Assembly (NCBI GenBank): GCA_030148625.1
Contig: JASBTC010000242.1
Location: 1 to 15,451, forward strand
Source of the DNA: Sphingobium sp.
GTDB lineage: Bacteria; Pseudomonadota; Alphaproteobacteria; Sphingomonadales; Sphingomonadaceae
Length of the DNA stretch: 15,451 nucleotides
Reading direction: 5' to 3'
Shown: in pieces, positions 1 through 7,320 of the stretch
How positions within the stretch are numbered: the first letter of the stretch is position 1
Layout of the letters: the number at the start of each line of letters is the position of its first letter
Notes under the pieces: model-generated
What the model saw: the letters and a program-made list of their open reading frames with translations, nothing else
What the model was told of the DNA's origin: nothing
The model's database searches: none
Made by a program: the position numbers and the translations under genes

Positions 1-2166
1 TACGGCACCAAGTTCGCCGACGATCGCGGACATTTCATGGTCGCGGCCGAATATGTCGACGACAAGGGCGCCTGGGGTCGTGACGGCAGCGAGCGACCGA
101 ATCTCGACGCTTCGCTGTTCTCGCTCAACGGCCAGCTCTCGCTCCAGAACAATGTGAACTACGCCAACGCCACGCCGGGCGGAATCATCATGACCGGCAT
201 TCTCGGCGGCCAGGCGTTCAATCCCGACGGCACGCTCAGCCGGTTCGGCTATGGCGCCGTCAACAGCCCCAGCGCGCCGAACCTGCCGGGTACGCTGCCC
301 ACCACCACGATCGGCGGCAACGGGCGCAGCCAGTACGACTATCTGAGCGTGTCTTCGCCCTATGAGCGTTTCAACGTCTTCGCGCGGGCCAGCTACGAAG
401 TCAGCGACGCCGCCAAGATCTGGATCGACGGCAGCTATACGAAGATCCAGGCCAATTTCAGCTTCTTCCCCGATATCGCCCGGGTGAACCCCATGACCGC
501 GACGTCGGCGGCATCGGGCGGGTTCGTCATCCAGCGCGACAATGCCTATCTCTCGCAGACGATCCGGAATCAGCTCACCGCCGCGGGCGAGACGAGTTTC
601 CGCCTCGGCCGCATCCTCGCCGATATCGGTCCGATGGGTCTGCTGACCTATGGCTATGAGCGCGAGAACAAGGAAGGCGCGATCGGCATCGACGGCAATC
701 TGGGCGGTAGCTGGAAATACAGCGCCTATTATGGCCATGGCGAAGCGACCAATTGGCAGACGCTGAAGAACCAGCGGATCACCGCCAATTTCGCCAATGC
801 GATCGATGCGGTCGCCGGTCCCAATGGGCCGATCTGCCGGATCGCGCTGACCAATCCCAACACGCCCTGCCGCCCGCTCAATATCCTGGGCGAAGGCAAT
901 GCGTCGGCCGACGCGATCGCCTACGCCTTCGGCAACGGATCGAACCGGACCGTAACCAAGCTCGACACGACGGGCGTCAGCCTGCGCGGCGATCTCTTCT
1001 CGACCTGGGCCGGACCGGTCTCGATCGCGGTCGGTGCCGAAGCGCGCTGGGAAAGCCAGGTGACCGGCGATGTCGACCCCCTGTCCAAGACCGGCTCGTT
1101 CGCGACGCTCAACTTCAGCAGCCTGAAGGGCGGTTTCAACGTCAAGGAAGGCTTTGCCGAAGTCGTGCTGCCGCTGCTCAATGCGGAAGGTACGGCGACG
1201 CTCGATCTGAACGGTGCAGCGCGCTACAGCGATTACAGCAATAGCGGCGGTATCTGGTCGTGGAAGATCGGTGCGACCAGCAAGCTGTTCGACAGCGTGC
1301 TGCTGCGCGCCGTCCGCTCGCGCGACATCCGCTCGCCCAGCATCGGCGAACTCTTCACGACACGCACCACCAACATCCAGACGATCACGGATCCGAAGCG
1401 GAACAAGGAAGTCTACGAGGTCTTCCGCTATGGCGGCGGCAATCCCGATCTGGTGCCCGAAATCGCCGAAACGACGACGATCGGCGCGTCCTTCTCGCCG
1501 AAGTTCATTCCCCGGTTCAATTTCTCGGTCGATTTCTACAAGATCAAGATCGACAAGGTGATCGGATCGCTGACCGCGCAGGACATCATCAACCAGTGCG
1601 ACAAGGGCAATCAGATACTGTGCGCCGCGATCATTCGTGAATCCGCAGCGGCGGATTCACGGATCAAGGAAGTCCGTGCGACCAACCTGAACCTGGCCAG
1701 CTACAAGACCCAGGGCATCGATTTCGAGGCGTCCTATGTCCAGCCGCTCGATGCGGGTTCGCTGCGCTTCCGCGCGCTGGCGACCTATGTCGACAAGCTG
1801 ATCATCAATGACGGTCTCAGCACCTATGACCGTGCCGGCGATGTCGGCGACAATGCCGCCTTCACCACGCCGAAATGGCGCGGCACCGGCAGCATCACCT
1901 ATCAGGGCAATGACGTGAACGTCGACCTGCGTGTCCGCTATGTCGGCGGCGGCAAATACAACCATCTCCAGGCGATCACGAACAACGACATCAAGAGCCG
2001 CACCTATGTGGATCTTGGCGCCCAGTTCAATGTGGCCGAGAATTTCTCGCTGAACGCCACCGTCAACAACCTGTTCGATCGTGCGCCGCCGTACGTGACC
2101 TACACGTCGGCGATCTACGATGTGATCGGCCGCTATTTCCAGGTCGGTGCAAAAGTTCGTTTCTAG
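1..2166 (+). CDS. TonB-dependent outer-membrane receptor, 5' end cut by window
   Basis: The frame is open from base 1 (first residues YGTKFADDRG), so the ATG at 37 is internal and the signal peptide and most of the plug domain lie outside the window. The visible 721 residues are a beta-barrel: alternating aromatic/polar strands, a loop with a close cysteine pair (CDKGNQILC), the 'YKTQGIDFEASY' strand typical of the family, the periplasmic-turn motif 'NNLFDRAPP', and a final strand ending GAKVRF with the terminal Phe used for barrel assembly. Such receptors use TonB/ExbBD energy to import siderophores, cobalamin, sugars or peptides; in sphingomonads they often sit beside peptidase genes. The substrate cannot be read from sequence. 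Its neighbours suggest peptides or acylated amino acids, but the gene is convergent with the cluster, so the link is only positional. Confidence 0.93.
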   Translation, partial: YGTKFADDRGHFMVAAEYVDDKGAWGRDGSERPNLDASLFSLNGQLSLQNNVNYANATPGGIIMTGILGGQAFNPDGTLSRFGYGAVNSPSAPNLPGTLPTTTIGGNGRSQYDYLSVSSPYERFNVFARASYEVSDAAKIWIDGSYTKIQANFSFFPDIARVNPMTATSAASGGFVIQRDNAYLSQTIRNQLTAAGETSFRLGRILADIGPMGLLTYGYERENKEGAIGIDGNLGGSWKYSAYYGHGEATNWQTLKNQRITANFANAIDAVAGPNGPICRIALTNPNTPCRPLNILGEGNASADAIAYAFGNGSNRTVTKLDTTGVSLRGDLFSTWAGPVSIAVGAEARWESQVTGDVDPLSKTGSFATLNFSSLKGGFNVKEGFAEVVLPLLNAEGTATLDLNGAARYSDYSNSGGIWSWKIGATSKLFDSVLLRAVRSRDIRSPSIGELFTTRTTNIQTITDPKRNKEVYEVFRYGGGNPDLVPEIAETTTIGASFSPKFIPRFNFSVDFYKIKIDKVIGSLTAQDIINQCDKGNQILCAAIIRESAAADSRIKEVRATNLNLASYKTQGIDFEASYVQPLDAGSLRFRALATYVDKLIINDGLSTYDRAGDVGDNAAFTTPKWRGTGSITYQGNDVNVDLRVRYVGGGKYNHLQAITNNDIKSRTYVDLGAQFNVAENFSLNATVNNLFDRAPPYVTYTSAIYDVIGRYFQVGAKVRF
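1636..1661 (+). repeat. Perfect 11-bp inverted repeat inside the receptor gene
   Basis: CGTGAATCCGC (1636-1646) and GCGGATTCACG (1651-1661) are exact reverse complements around a 4-base AGCG spacer. The stem can extend by one G-U and two A-U/U-A pairs. It encodes part of a predicted extracellular loop (RESAAADSRI), just after the cysteine pair. It is a strong potential hairpin in mRNA or extruded DNA; no function is known to me. Confidence 0.7.
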
Positions 2167-2187
2167 GCTTCCCTTGGCCTAGAGCGT

Positions 2188-2227
2188 GCGGCCCGCGGAG
2201 CTCCCGGCTCCGCGGGCCGCGTTGTTT
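2188..2227 (+). terminator. Rho-independent terminator of the TonB receptor
   Basis: A perfect 13-bp stem, GCGGCCCGCGGAG (2188-2200) with CTCCGCGGGCCGC (2208-2220), extends by one C-G pair to leave a 5-base loop. It is followed directly by GTTGTTT. It begins 21 bases after the receptor stop codon, the expected place and form for an intrinsic terminator. Confidence 0.85.
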
Positions 2228-2254
2228 CAGGGGGTGATACGCACCTCGTGTCAT

Positions 2255-2270
2255 TCCCGCTTTCGCGGGA
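2255..2270 (+). repeat. Degenerate ATTCCCGC-type palindrome
   Basis: TCCCGC-TTTC-GCGGGA forms a 6-bp stem with a 4-base loop and is preceded by GTCAT, as in the full repeat 36 bases downstream. The right arm is followed by CGC rather than AT. It resembles the short dispersed palindromes found between genes in many proteobacteria (dRS3-like in form); I infer membership of that class. Confidence 0.6.
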
Positions 2271-2290
2271 CGCGGAGTCCCCCCACTGTC

Positions 2291-2310
2291 ATTCCCGCGC
2301 AGGCGGGAAT
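2291..2310 (+). repeat. ATTCCCGC-N4-GCGGGAAT dispersed palindrome
   Basis: ATTCCCGC (2291-2298) and GCGGGAAT (2303-2310) are exact inverted arms around GCAG, within the extended form GTCATTCCCGCGCAGGCGGG followed by AATCCAG. This is the canonical short intergenic palindrome of many proteobacteria. Together with the degenerate copy at 2255 and an inverted degenerate copy near 2351-2370 it fills the gap between the receptor and the amidohydrolase. Confidence 0.75.
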
Positions 2311-2330
2311 CCAGCTTTTCCGTGAAGCGT

Positions 2331-2373
2331 CAGAAAAAGAAGAAGCTGGCTTCTCGCTTTCGCGGGAATGCCA
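2331..2373 (-). terminator. Probable terminator of the dgcN-dgcA-amidohydrolase operon
   Basis: Read on the minus strand, TGGC-A-TTCCCGC, a GAAA tetraloop and GCGAGAA-GCCA form an 11-pair stem with one bulge and one mismatch (2373 to 2347). It is followed by the pyrimidine-rich GCTTCTTCTTTTTCTG. It starts 10 bases beyond the amidohydrolase stop codon. The hairpin is itself a degenerate copy of the ATTCCCGC palindrome, so a repeat appears to serve as the terminator. Confidence 0.55.
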
Positions 2374-2383
2374 GGATGGCAGG

Positions 2384-4069
2384 TCACGGCCGCGGCACGC
2401 CCTTATCGGGCCAGCCGGCGCGGCGTTTCTCAGCGGCGACCATCTCCGCCACATCGGCCAGCAGCTTCTTCGCATCGTAGATGATGCCGTCCTTCACGGT
2501 GTAGCTGACGCCGCCCACCCGTTCCTGCTTCTGCGTCGCCTCGTTGAGGCGCGGCGTGCCGGTGCCGTAGAGCGTCTTGAAGTTCTGGAGCGGATTCTCC
2601 TTCACCAGCACGATATCGGCCAGCCGCCCGACGAGCAGCGCGCCGATCGGCGGCTCCGCGACGCCCTTGGGCTCGTAGATCGTCAGCGCGCCGTTCCATG
2701 TCGCCGCCTGGACCACTTCCAGCGGATCGAAGCCGGCTTCCTGGAGCAACTCCATCTCCTCGGGATAGCCGAAGCCGTAGGTCTTGAAGATGAAACCGGA
2801 ATCGGTGCCGATCGTCACCCGGCCGCCGATATTCTTGTAATCGTTCACCAGCCGCATGTAGCGATCGTAGAAGCGCCGCCACTGCACCTCGATCCGCGTC
2901 GTCCAGTCGAAGAAATAGGATCCGTGATTCTCGCGGTTCGACTGGAAATAATCCCAGAGCTGCGGCGTGGTATAGCTCTCGTGCCAATCGGCGTTGCGCG
3001 CGCGCATCAGGTCGCGCGAGGCGGCATAGATCGTCATCGTCGGATCGAAAGTGACGTTGTTGGCCTTTTGCTCGCGCAGATAGGCCTTCCACTCGTCCGA
3101 TCCGGGCTCATAGGTCTGGTCCCAGATATCGGCGACCTCGGCGAAGCGATATTGCTCGTCGTTGAAATTATAATCGGTCGAATAATGCTGGACCGCGCCG
3201 TTCTTCAGCAGCGATTCCATATGGCCGTAGAAATGGGTGACGGTGCCCAGCCCCATCGCGCCCGCCTTGCGCGCGTCGATGCGCGACAGTCCGGTCTGCG
3301 TCAGATGCGCGGTGGTGCCCAGCCCCAGCTTGCGTGCTTCCTCCACCACGCCCTTGAACGCCGCCGGGCTGAAATCGGCGGGCAGCATGATCTTCACGCA
3401 ATCGACGCCCTGCTTGGCCGCCCATTGCGTCCAGGCGCGCGCCGCCGCCTCGCCATCGATCGGCTTGCCGCCCCAGCCCACGCCGTCACCGGGGCGCTGG
3501 CAGGCGAAGATGCGCGGCGCCGCGATCTCGTTGGCGGCCGAACGGCGCTTCTCGCTCAGCGACACTTCCAGCGGCGCCAGCGGCACGCTGCGGACGGAGG
3601 TTACACCATGCGCCAGCCACAGCTTGTAGGAATAGCCAAGGTCCGGCGCCTTGTCGGTGCCGCTGCCATGGGCGTGCATGTCGATGAAGCCGGGCAGCGC
3701 ATACATGCCGGTGGCGTCGAGTTCGTAATCGGCGTCGCTCGGCGCGCGGCCGTCCTTGAGCGGCAGGCCCGGCGTACCCGCCGGCCGCATCGCGGTGATG
3801 CGGTTATTCTCGACGACGATGTCGATCGGGCCGCGCGGCGGCGATCCCGTGCCGTCGATCACGGTGACGCCACGGATCACCATCTTGCGGAACGGGCCAA
3901 GCCCTTCGCCGGGCCGCCGGGCGGGCGCGGGCACCACGCCCGCGTTCAGCGCCTTGGTCTCGCTCGGCCCCGCCGCGGGCGCGGACTGGCCATGCGCCAT
4001 CGCCGCCCCCGTCGTGACGAGCACGGCGGCGGCGCCCGCCAGCCACAAGCCCAGGTCCTTCTTTCGCAT
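2384..4069 (-). CDS. Exported amidohydrolase (imidazolonepropionase/prolidase-like)
   Basis: A 561-residue metal-dependent hydrolase of the amidohydrolase superfamily. Residues 1-25 form a Sec signal peptide (MRKKDLGLWLAGAAAVL, cut after AMA at 25), so it should be periplasmic. A short beta domain (about 62-125) leads into the TIM barrel with metal motif H132-A-H134, a candidate carboxylated lysine K226 (DCVKIM), H255, H279/H283, and catalytic Asp D423 (GTDSGF). The C-terminal 'GRLADIVLVKENPL' strand returns to the beta domain. Relatives hydrolyse cyclic amides or Xaa-Pro/Xaa-Arg dipeptides and N-acyl amino acids; specificity cannot be read here. The start has a good Shine-Dalgarno AGGGGG 7 bases upstream. 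It lies 54 bases after dgcA with no obvious promoter between, so it is probably the last gene of that operon. Confidence 0.88.
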   Translation of the reverse strand: MRKKDLGLWLAGAAAVLVTTGAAMAHGQSAPAAGPSETKALNAGVVPAPARRPGEGLGPFRKMVIRGVTVIDGTGSPPRGPIDIVVENNRITAMRPAGTPGLPLKDGRAPSDADYELDATGMYALPGFIDMHAHGSGTDKAPDLGYSYKLWLAHGVTSVRSVPLAPLEVSLSEKRRSAANEIAAPRIFACQRPGDGVGWGGKPIDGEAAARAWTQWAAKQGVDCVKIMLPADFSPAAFKGVVEEARKLGLGTTAHLTQTGLSRIDARKAGAMGLGTVTHFYGHMESLLKNGAVQHYSTDYNFNDEQYRFAEVADIWDQTYEPGSDEWKAYLREQKANNVTFDPTMTIYAASRDLMRARNADWHESYTTPQLWDYFQSNRENHGSYFFDWTTRIEVQWRRFYDRYMRLVNDYKNIGGRVTIGTDSGFIFKTYGFGYPEEMELLQEAGFDPLEVVQAATWNGALTIYEPKGVAEPPIGALLVGRLADIVLVKENPLQNFKTLYGTGTPRLNEATQKQERVGGVSYTVKDGIIYDAKKLLADVAEMVAAEKRRAGWPDKGVPRP

Positions 4070-4123
4070 CGCTTAACCCCCTGACAGTCTGATCCTCGTG
4101 TCAAAGGGTTACGCGGTCGATCG

Positions 4124-5128
4124 TCAGGACGCCACCACCGATCGATCGCCCCAGAAGCCGGGCGCGGGCACGACCACCCTGCCCCCTTCGGCGAGCGAGA
4201 TGCCGCCCGGGAGATCGGATTGCAGCCACAGCGGCGCGTCGACATCGACATAGTCGGCATGCGCCGCGACGCGCAGGGCCGGGGCGATCGACAGCGAGGT
4301 CGACATCATGCAGCCGACCATCACGCCCATTTCCCGCGCGCGCGCAGCCGCGAGCAATTGCAGCGCCTCGGTCAGGCCCCCGGTCTTGTCGAGCTTGATG
4401 TTGACCATGTCGTAGCGATCGGCCAGCCGTTCGACATCGGCGGCGACGTGGCAGGATTCGTCGGCGCAGATCGGCACCAGCGACTTGAAGCCGAGCAGAT
4501 CGCCGTCCTGGTCGGCGGGCAGCGGCTGTTCGACCATGCGGATGTCGAGCTCCACCAGCGCCGGCTGCAATTGTTCGAGCAGCTCGATCGACCAGCCCTC
4601 ATTGGCGTCGACCACCAGGCGCGAGCCGGGCAGCGAGGCGCGAACGGCGCGCAGGCACGCCTCGGTATCCTCGCCGTTGGACTTGATCTTGACCAGTTCG
4701 ATGCCGCGCAGCTCCTTCGCCGCCTCGCCCATCTTCTCGGGCGTGTCGAGGCTGACGGTGAAGGCGGTGTGGATCGCCGGCAGCGGCGCGGAGAGCAGCG
4801 CCACCGCATCGGGCACGCCCAACGCGGCATCCAGATCCCACAAAGCGCAATCGACCGCATTGCGTGCCGCGCCCGCCGGCAGCAGCGTGCGAAGCTGTTC
4901 ACGCGTCGCGCCCTCGCGCAGCGCGTCGCCCACCGCCTGGATCTGGGCGAGCGCGCTTTCGGCGGTCTCGCCATAACGGGCATTGGGCGAACATTCGCCG
5001 CGCCCGATCACGCCACCCTGATCGATCGTTACCGTGACGACGTCGATCGCGGTACGGACGCCGCGCGAGATGCGGAACGGCTTGTTGAGCTGCCAGCGTC
5101 CGATTTCGGCGTTCAGGCCGCGAAGCAT
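4124..5128 (-). CDS. dgcA: Enolase-superfamily racemase, N-acetyl-D-glutamate racemase DgcA / dipeptide epimerase
   Basis: A 334-residue member of the muconate-lactonising subgroup of the enolase superfamily. The active site is complete: K147-x-K149 (VKIKS), metal ligands D174 (VVDANEGW), E200 (EQPL) and D223 (ADES), and the opposing base K245 (NIKLDKTGG), followed by GCMMST. Such enzymes invert a carbon alpha to a carboxylate by 1,1-proton transfer. Two activities fit: L-Ala-D/L-Glu epimerase, or DgcA, which turns N-acetyl-D-Glu into N-acetyl-L-Glu. Direct coupling to a DUF1611 gene favours DgcA. The D295-x-D297 motif, known in dipeptide epimerases to hold the substrate amino group, is also present, so dipeptides remain possible. 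There is no signal peptide, so it is cytosolic. Its ATG lies inside the end of dgcN with AGGA 7 bases before it, implying translational coupling. Confidence 0.88.
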   Translation of the reverse strand: MLRGLNAEIGRWQLNKPFRISRGVRTAIDVVTVTIDQGGVIGRGECSPNARYGETAESALAQIQAVGDALREGATREQLRTLLPAGAARNAVDCALWDLDAALGVPDAVALLSAPLPAIHTAFTVSLDTPEKMGEAAKELRGIELVKIKSNGEDTEACLRAVRASLPGSRLVVDANEGWSIELLEQLQPALVELDIRMVEQPLPADQDGDLLGFKSLVPICADESCHVAADVERLADRYDMVNIKLDKTGGLTEALQLLAAARAREMGVMVGCMMSTSLSIAPALRVAAHADYVDVDAPLWLQSDLPGGISLAEGGRVVVPAPGFWGDRSVVAS

Positions 5129-6123
5129 TGCACGATCCTGTCGACGATCCGGTCAACGCCCATCGCCACCGGGTCCTGCGCGGGCAGGCCCAGCAGGTCC
5201 TCCGCCTCGGCGCAGGCACGCTTGGCGGCCTCGGCATCCATGCCCCAGGTGTTGAGCGACACGCCCACCGCGACCACGTCCGGATTGGTCAGCCGCGCGG
5301 CTTCCAGATTGCGATCGAGGCAGGTGCGGAGATCGGGGATCGGGTGCCCTTCCAGGAAACGGATGCGCGTGCGGCCCGCCTGGTGGCAGAGCACCAGCGC
5401 GTCGGCCTGCGACCCGTGGAGCAGGCCCAGCGAAACGCCGGCATAGGAGGGGTGGAACAGCGAACCCTGGCCCTCGATCAGATCCCAGCCGCCATCCTCG
5501 CGCGCGGGGGAGATCCATTCGGCACCGCCCGAGATGAAGTCGGCGACCACCGCGTCGATCGGCACGCCCGCGCCGGCGATGAAGATGCCGGTCTGGCCGG
5601 TCGCGCGGAAATCGGCGGCGATCCCGCGCGCCTTCATCTCACGCTCCAGCGCGAGCGTGGTGTACATCTTGCCGACCGAGCAATCGGTGCCCACCGCCAG
5701 CAGGCGCTTGCCCGCACGCGGCTTGCCGTTGCCGACGGGGATGTTCGCGGGCGGCTCACGCACGTCGAACAGGCTCAGATTGGCGGCCTCCGCGGCTTCG
5801 CGGATCTCCGGGCTCGCGGTCAGGCGCTGATGCAGGCCAGATGCGACGTTCAGCCCGGCGCGCAGCGCAGACACCGCGAACGCGATCGTTTCCGCCGACA
5901 TGAAGCCGCCCGAATTGGCGAAGCCGATGATCACGGTCTTGGCGCCCTGGGCCACCGCTTCCTCGACAGTCATCTGGGGCAGGCCGATGCTGACGGTGCC
6001 GCCCGCGTCGCGCGCTTCACCCAGGCAGAGTTCGGGCCGCCAGGCAGCGACGCCCCGCGCGGTCTTGACCGAAAGCTCGTCGGTCGCGCTGCCGAGATAC
6101 AGGAGATAGGGATGTGGAATCAC
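5113..6123 (-). CDS. dgcN: DUF1611 protein, D-glutamate N-acetyltransferase DgcN
   Basis: A 336-residue cytosolic protein of the DUF1611 family. The family's N-terminal pattern PYLLYLGSATDELSVKTARG begins at once after a GTG start, with GAGG six bases upstream; I chose that start because the longer open frame to 6243 runs into non-conserved sequence. The N-terminal half (about 1-135) is Rossmann-like; the C-terminal half opens with a P-loop-like turn G145-TDCSVG-K152, then ATGQTGIFIAG, EGQGSLFHPSYAG (217-229) and CHQAGR (246-251). In marine proteobacteria DgcN was reported to acetylate D-glutamate to N-acetyl-D-Glu, the substrate of DgcA. The 16-base overlap with the epimerase gene matches that pairing. 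The acetyl-donor site cannot be verified by eye, and D-Asp or other D-acids remain possible. A LysR-type operator-like site lies about 100 bases upstream. Confidence 0.86.
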   Translation of the reverse strand: MIPHPYLLYLGSATDELSVKTARGVAAWRPELCLGEARDAGGTVSIGLPQMTVEEAVAQGAKTVIIGFANSGGFMSAETIAFAVSALRAGLNVASGLHQRLTASPEIREAAEAANLSLFDVREPPANIPVGNGKPRAGKRLLAVGTDCSVGKMYTTLALEREMKARGIAADFRATGQTGIFIAGAGVPIDAVVADFISGGAEWISPAREDGGWDLIEGQGSLFHPSYAGVSLGLLHGSQADALVLCHQAGRTRIRFLEGHPIPDLRTCLDRNLEAARLTNPDVVAVGVSLNTWGMDAEAAKRACAEAEDLLGLPAQDPVAMGVDRIVDRIVQCFAA

Positions 6124-6215
6124 TGGAACCTCGCGAACATTGTCTCTGTTTTGGATGTGGCCATGATCTCGTTCACAATCCACTCCGCGCCAATCCCCAA
6201 AGGCGGACAGGAAGT

Positions 6216-6230
6216 ATAGACGTCGGTTAT
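6216..6230 (-). promoter_or_regulatory. LysR-type operator-like site 1, upstream of dgcN
   Basis: Read toward dgcN the sequence is ATAACCGACGTCTAT, a T-N11-A element with near-dyad ends ATAA/CTAT. It matches site 2 (7225-7239) at 12 of 15 positions and site 3 (15402-15416) at 10 of 15. Its centre is about 100 bases before the dgcN GTG, a normal distance for a LysR recognition site. No clear -35/-10 pair was recognised downstream. Confidence 0.6.
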
Positions 6231-6234
6231 GATC

Positions 6235-6272
6235 GGGGGGCACCCCCCAGGGCTACGCTCGCGCGGGGGGTG
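6235..6272 (-). other. Overlapping G/C hairpins at the lysR-dgcN junction
   Basis: On the minus strand CACCCCCC (6272-6265) can pair with GGGGGGTG (6248-6241) across a 16-base loop that contains the lysR stop codon. The same G-run can instead pair with CCCCCC (6240-6235). No T-tract follows, so this is a weak terminator or attenuator candidate separating the regulator from dgcN. Confidence 0.4.
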
Positions 6273-7167
6273 ACGATCGCGCCGCTTCCAGCGCGCCGCG
6301 TACGGTCTCCAGGAATTTGCTGGCGAGCTGCGACAGCGGCCGATCAGCCAGATGGATGCCGAACACGTCGAACGCGACCTTGTCGGCCAGCGGGCGATAA
6401 TCGAGCTCGGGCGTCAGCCGCGCCAGCGCGGTATATTCGTCGACGACGGCATAGCCCGCGCGCCGCTGCACCAGCGCGGCGGCGACGAAATAGGTCTGCA
6501 CCAGGATACTCGACGGGCCGAAGGCGTCGTCGGTGACGAAACGGTTGAACAGGGTGCCGACCGAACCGGCATTGACCAGCCGGATCAGGTTGAGATCGCC
6601 CATCATGTCGAGCGAGATGCGCTCGGGCGCATCGGGCAGGTCGGCGCGGTGATAAAGCACGACAAGCTCGCCCGATCCCAGCTTCACTTCGGCCAGCCGG
6701 GGATTGCGTGGCGCGTCATAGGCGACGGCGATGTCGCAATTCCGTTCGTAGAGCGCGCGCGCGATATCCTCATTGTGCAGCGTCTTGATGTCGAACGAGA
6801 CGTCGGGGTGATCGCGGCGGAAGCTGGCGACCGCGGCGGGCGCGACATCCAGTCCCAGCGAATGGAGCACCGCCAGGCGCAAATGCCCCTCCGCGCCGCG
6901 CCGCAGATTCTTGGCGGTCTCGTGCAGAGATTCGATGCGCATGTGCACGTCTCGCGCATCGTTGAACAGGATATGCGCCTCGTCGGTCGGGATCAGCCGC
7001 CCCTTGACCAGGCGGAACAGCGGAAAGCCGATCCGACTCTCGGCATGGCGCAGCACCTTGCTGACCGATGGCTGCGACACCTGAAGCACGCGCGCCGCGC
7101 CGCTGACCGACCCGGCCTGATAAACCGCGTGGAACACTTCGATATGACGGAGATTCATCAGGGCCAT
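6253..7167 (-). CDS. LysR-family transcriptional regulator (probable DgcR-like)
   Basis: A 304-residue LysR-type regulator. The winged helix-turn-helix occupies about residues 5-64 (MNLRHIEVFHAVYQAGSVSG, then AARVLQVSQPSVSKVLRHAE), followed by the linker helix and a substrate-binding-like domain (about 95-295). Possible starts are ATG at 7185, 7167 or 7158; none has a strong Shine-Dalgarno. I chose 7167, close to the conserved NLRHIEVF. The longer frame up to 7776 is antisense to the deacylase and unlikely. The gene is divergent from the deacylase operon and 129 bases upstream of dgcN. D-Glu catabolism in a marine bacterium was reported to need a regulator called DgcR, and position makes this its likely counterpart, but orthology is inferred. 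The operator-like site at 7225 lies in its own divergent promoter region, consistent with autoregulation. Confidence 0.92.
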   Translation of the reverse strand: MALMNLRHIEVFHAVYQAGSVSGAARVLQVSQPSVSKVLRHAESRIGFPLFRLVKGRLIPTDEAHILFNDARDVHMRIESLHETAKNLRRGAEGHLRLAVLHSLGLDVAPAAVASFRRDHPDVSFDIKTLHNEDIARALYERNCDIAVAYDAPRNPRLAEVKLGSGELVVLYHRADLPDAPERISLDMMGDLNLIRLVNAGSVGTLFNRFVTDDAFGPSSILVQTYFVAAALVQRRAGYAVVDEYTALARLTPELDYRPLADKVAFDVFGIHLADRPLSQLASKFLETVRGALEAARSSPPARA

Positions 7168-7224
7168 GGCGGTTTCACTATGCATTCCGCGGGGCCCGTC
7201 GGCAACAGCCGGTGCGCGCAATCG

Positions 7225-7239
7225 ATAGCCTGCGTCTAT
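7225..7239 (+). promoter_or_regulatory. LysR-type operator-like site 2, lysR/deacylase divergent region
   Basis: ATAGCCTGCGTCTAT has exact dyad ends ATAG/CTAT with 7 bases between, giving the classical T-N11-A LysR box. It lies about 90 bases before the deacylase start and about 60 bases before the lysR start, and is read in the deacylase direction. A separate 9-bp inverted repeat, GGTGCGCGC (7211-7219) and GCGCGCACC (7267-7275), brackets it. The rest of 7168-7320 holds no gene that I can support. Confidence 0.68.
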
Positions 7240-7320
7240 GGTGCGTGGAATGATCTTCGCTTGTCCGCGCGCACCGATCGGCGATGCTCCGCGGATAAGG
7301 GATAATGGGGGAAATGCTGC

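Noticed and set aside
2251..2370. CRISPR-like array from repeated ATTCCCGC units
   Set aside because: Only three unequal palindromes, irregular spacing, one inverted, and no cas gene.
2186..4084. Open frame of 632 codons on the plus strand
   Set aside because: It covers the terminator and repeats and then runs antisense to the amidohydrolase; low-complexity translation with no recognisable motif.
6165..6180. Second LysR box, GAT-N10-ATC type, near dgcN
   Set aside because: The symmetry covers only three bases per arm and it does not match the motif shared by the other sites.
4220..6219. Two plus-strand frames of 408 and 363 codons
   Set aside because: Antisense shadows of dgcA and dgcN, rich in Arg/Gln/His and without domain signatures.
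6124..6243. N-terminal extension of DgcN by 40 residues from an ATG at 6243
   Set aside because: The family pattern begins directly after GTG 6123, and the extension would translate the operator-like site and the non-conserved gap.
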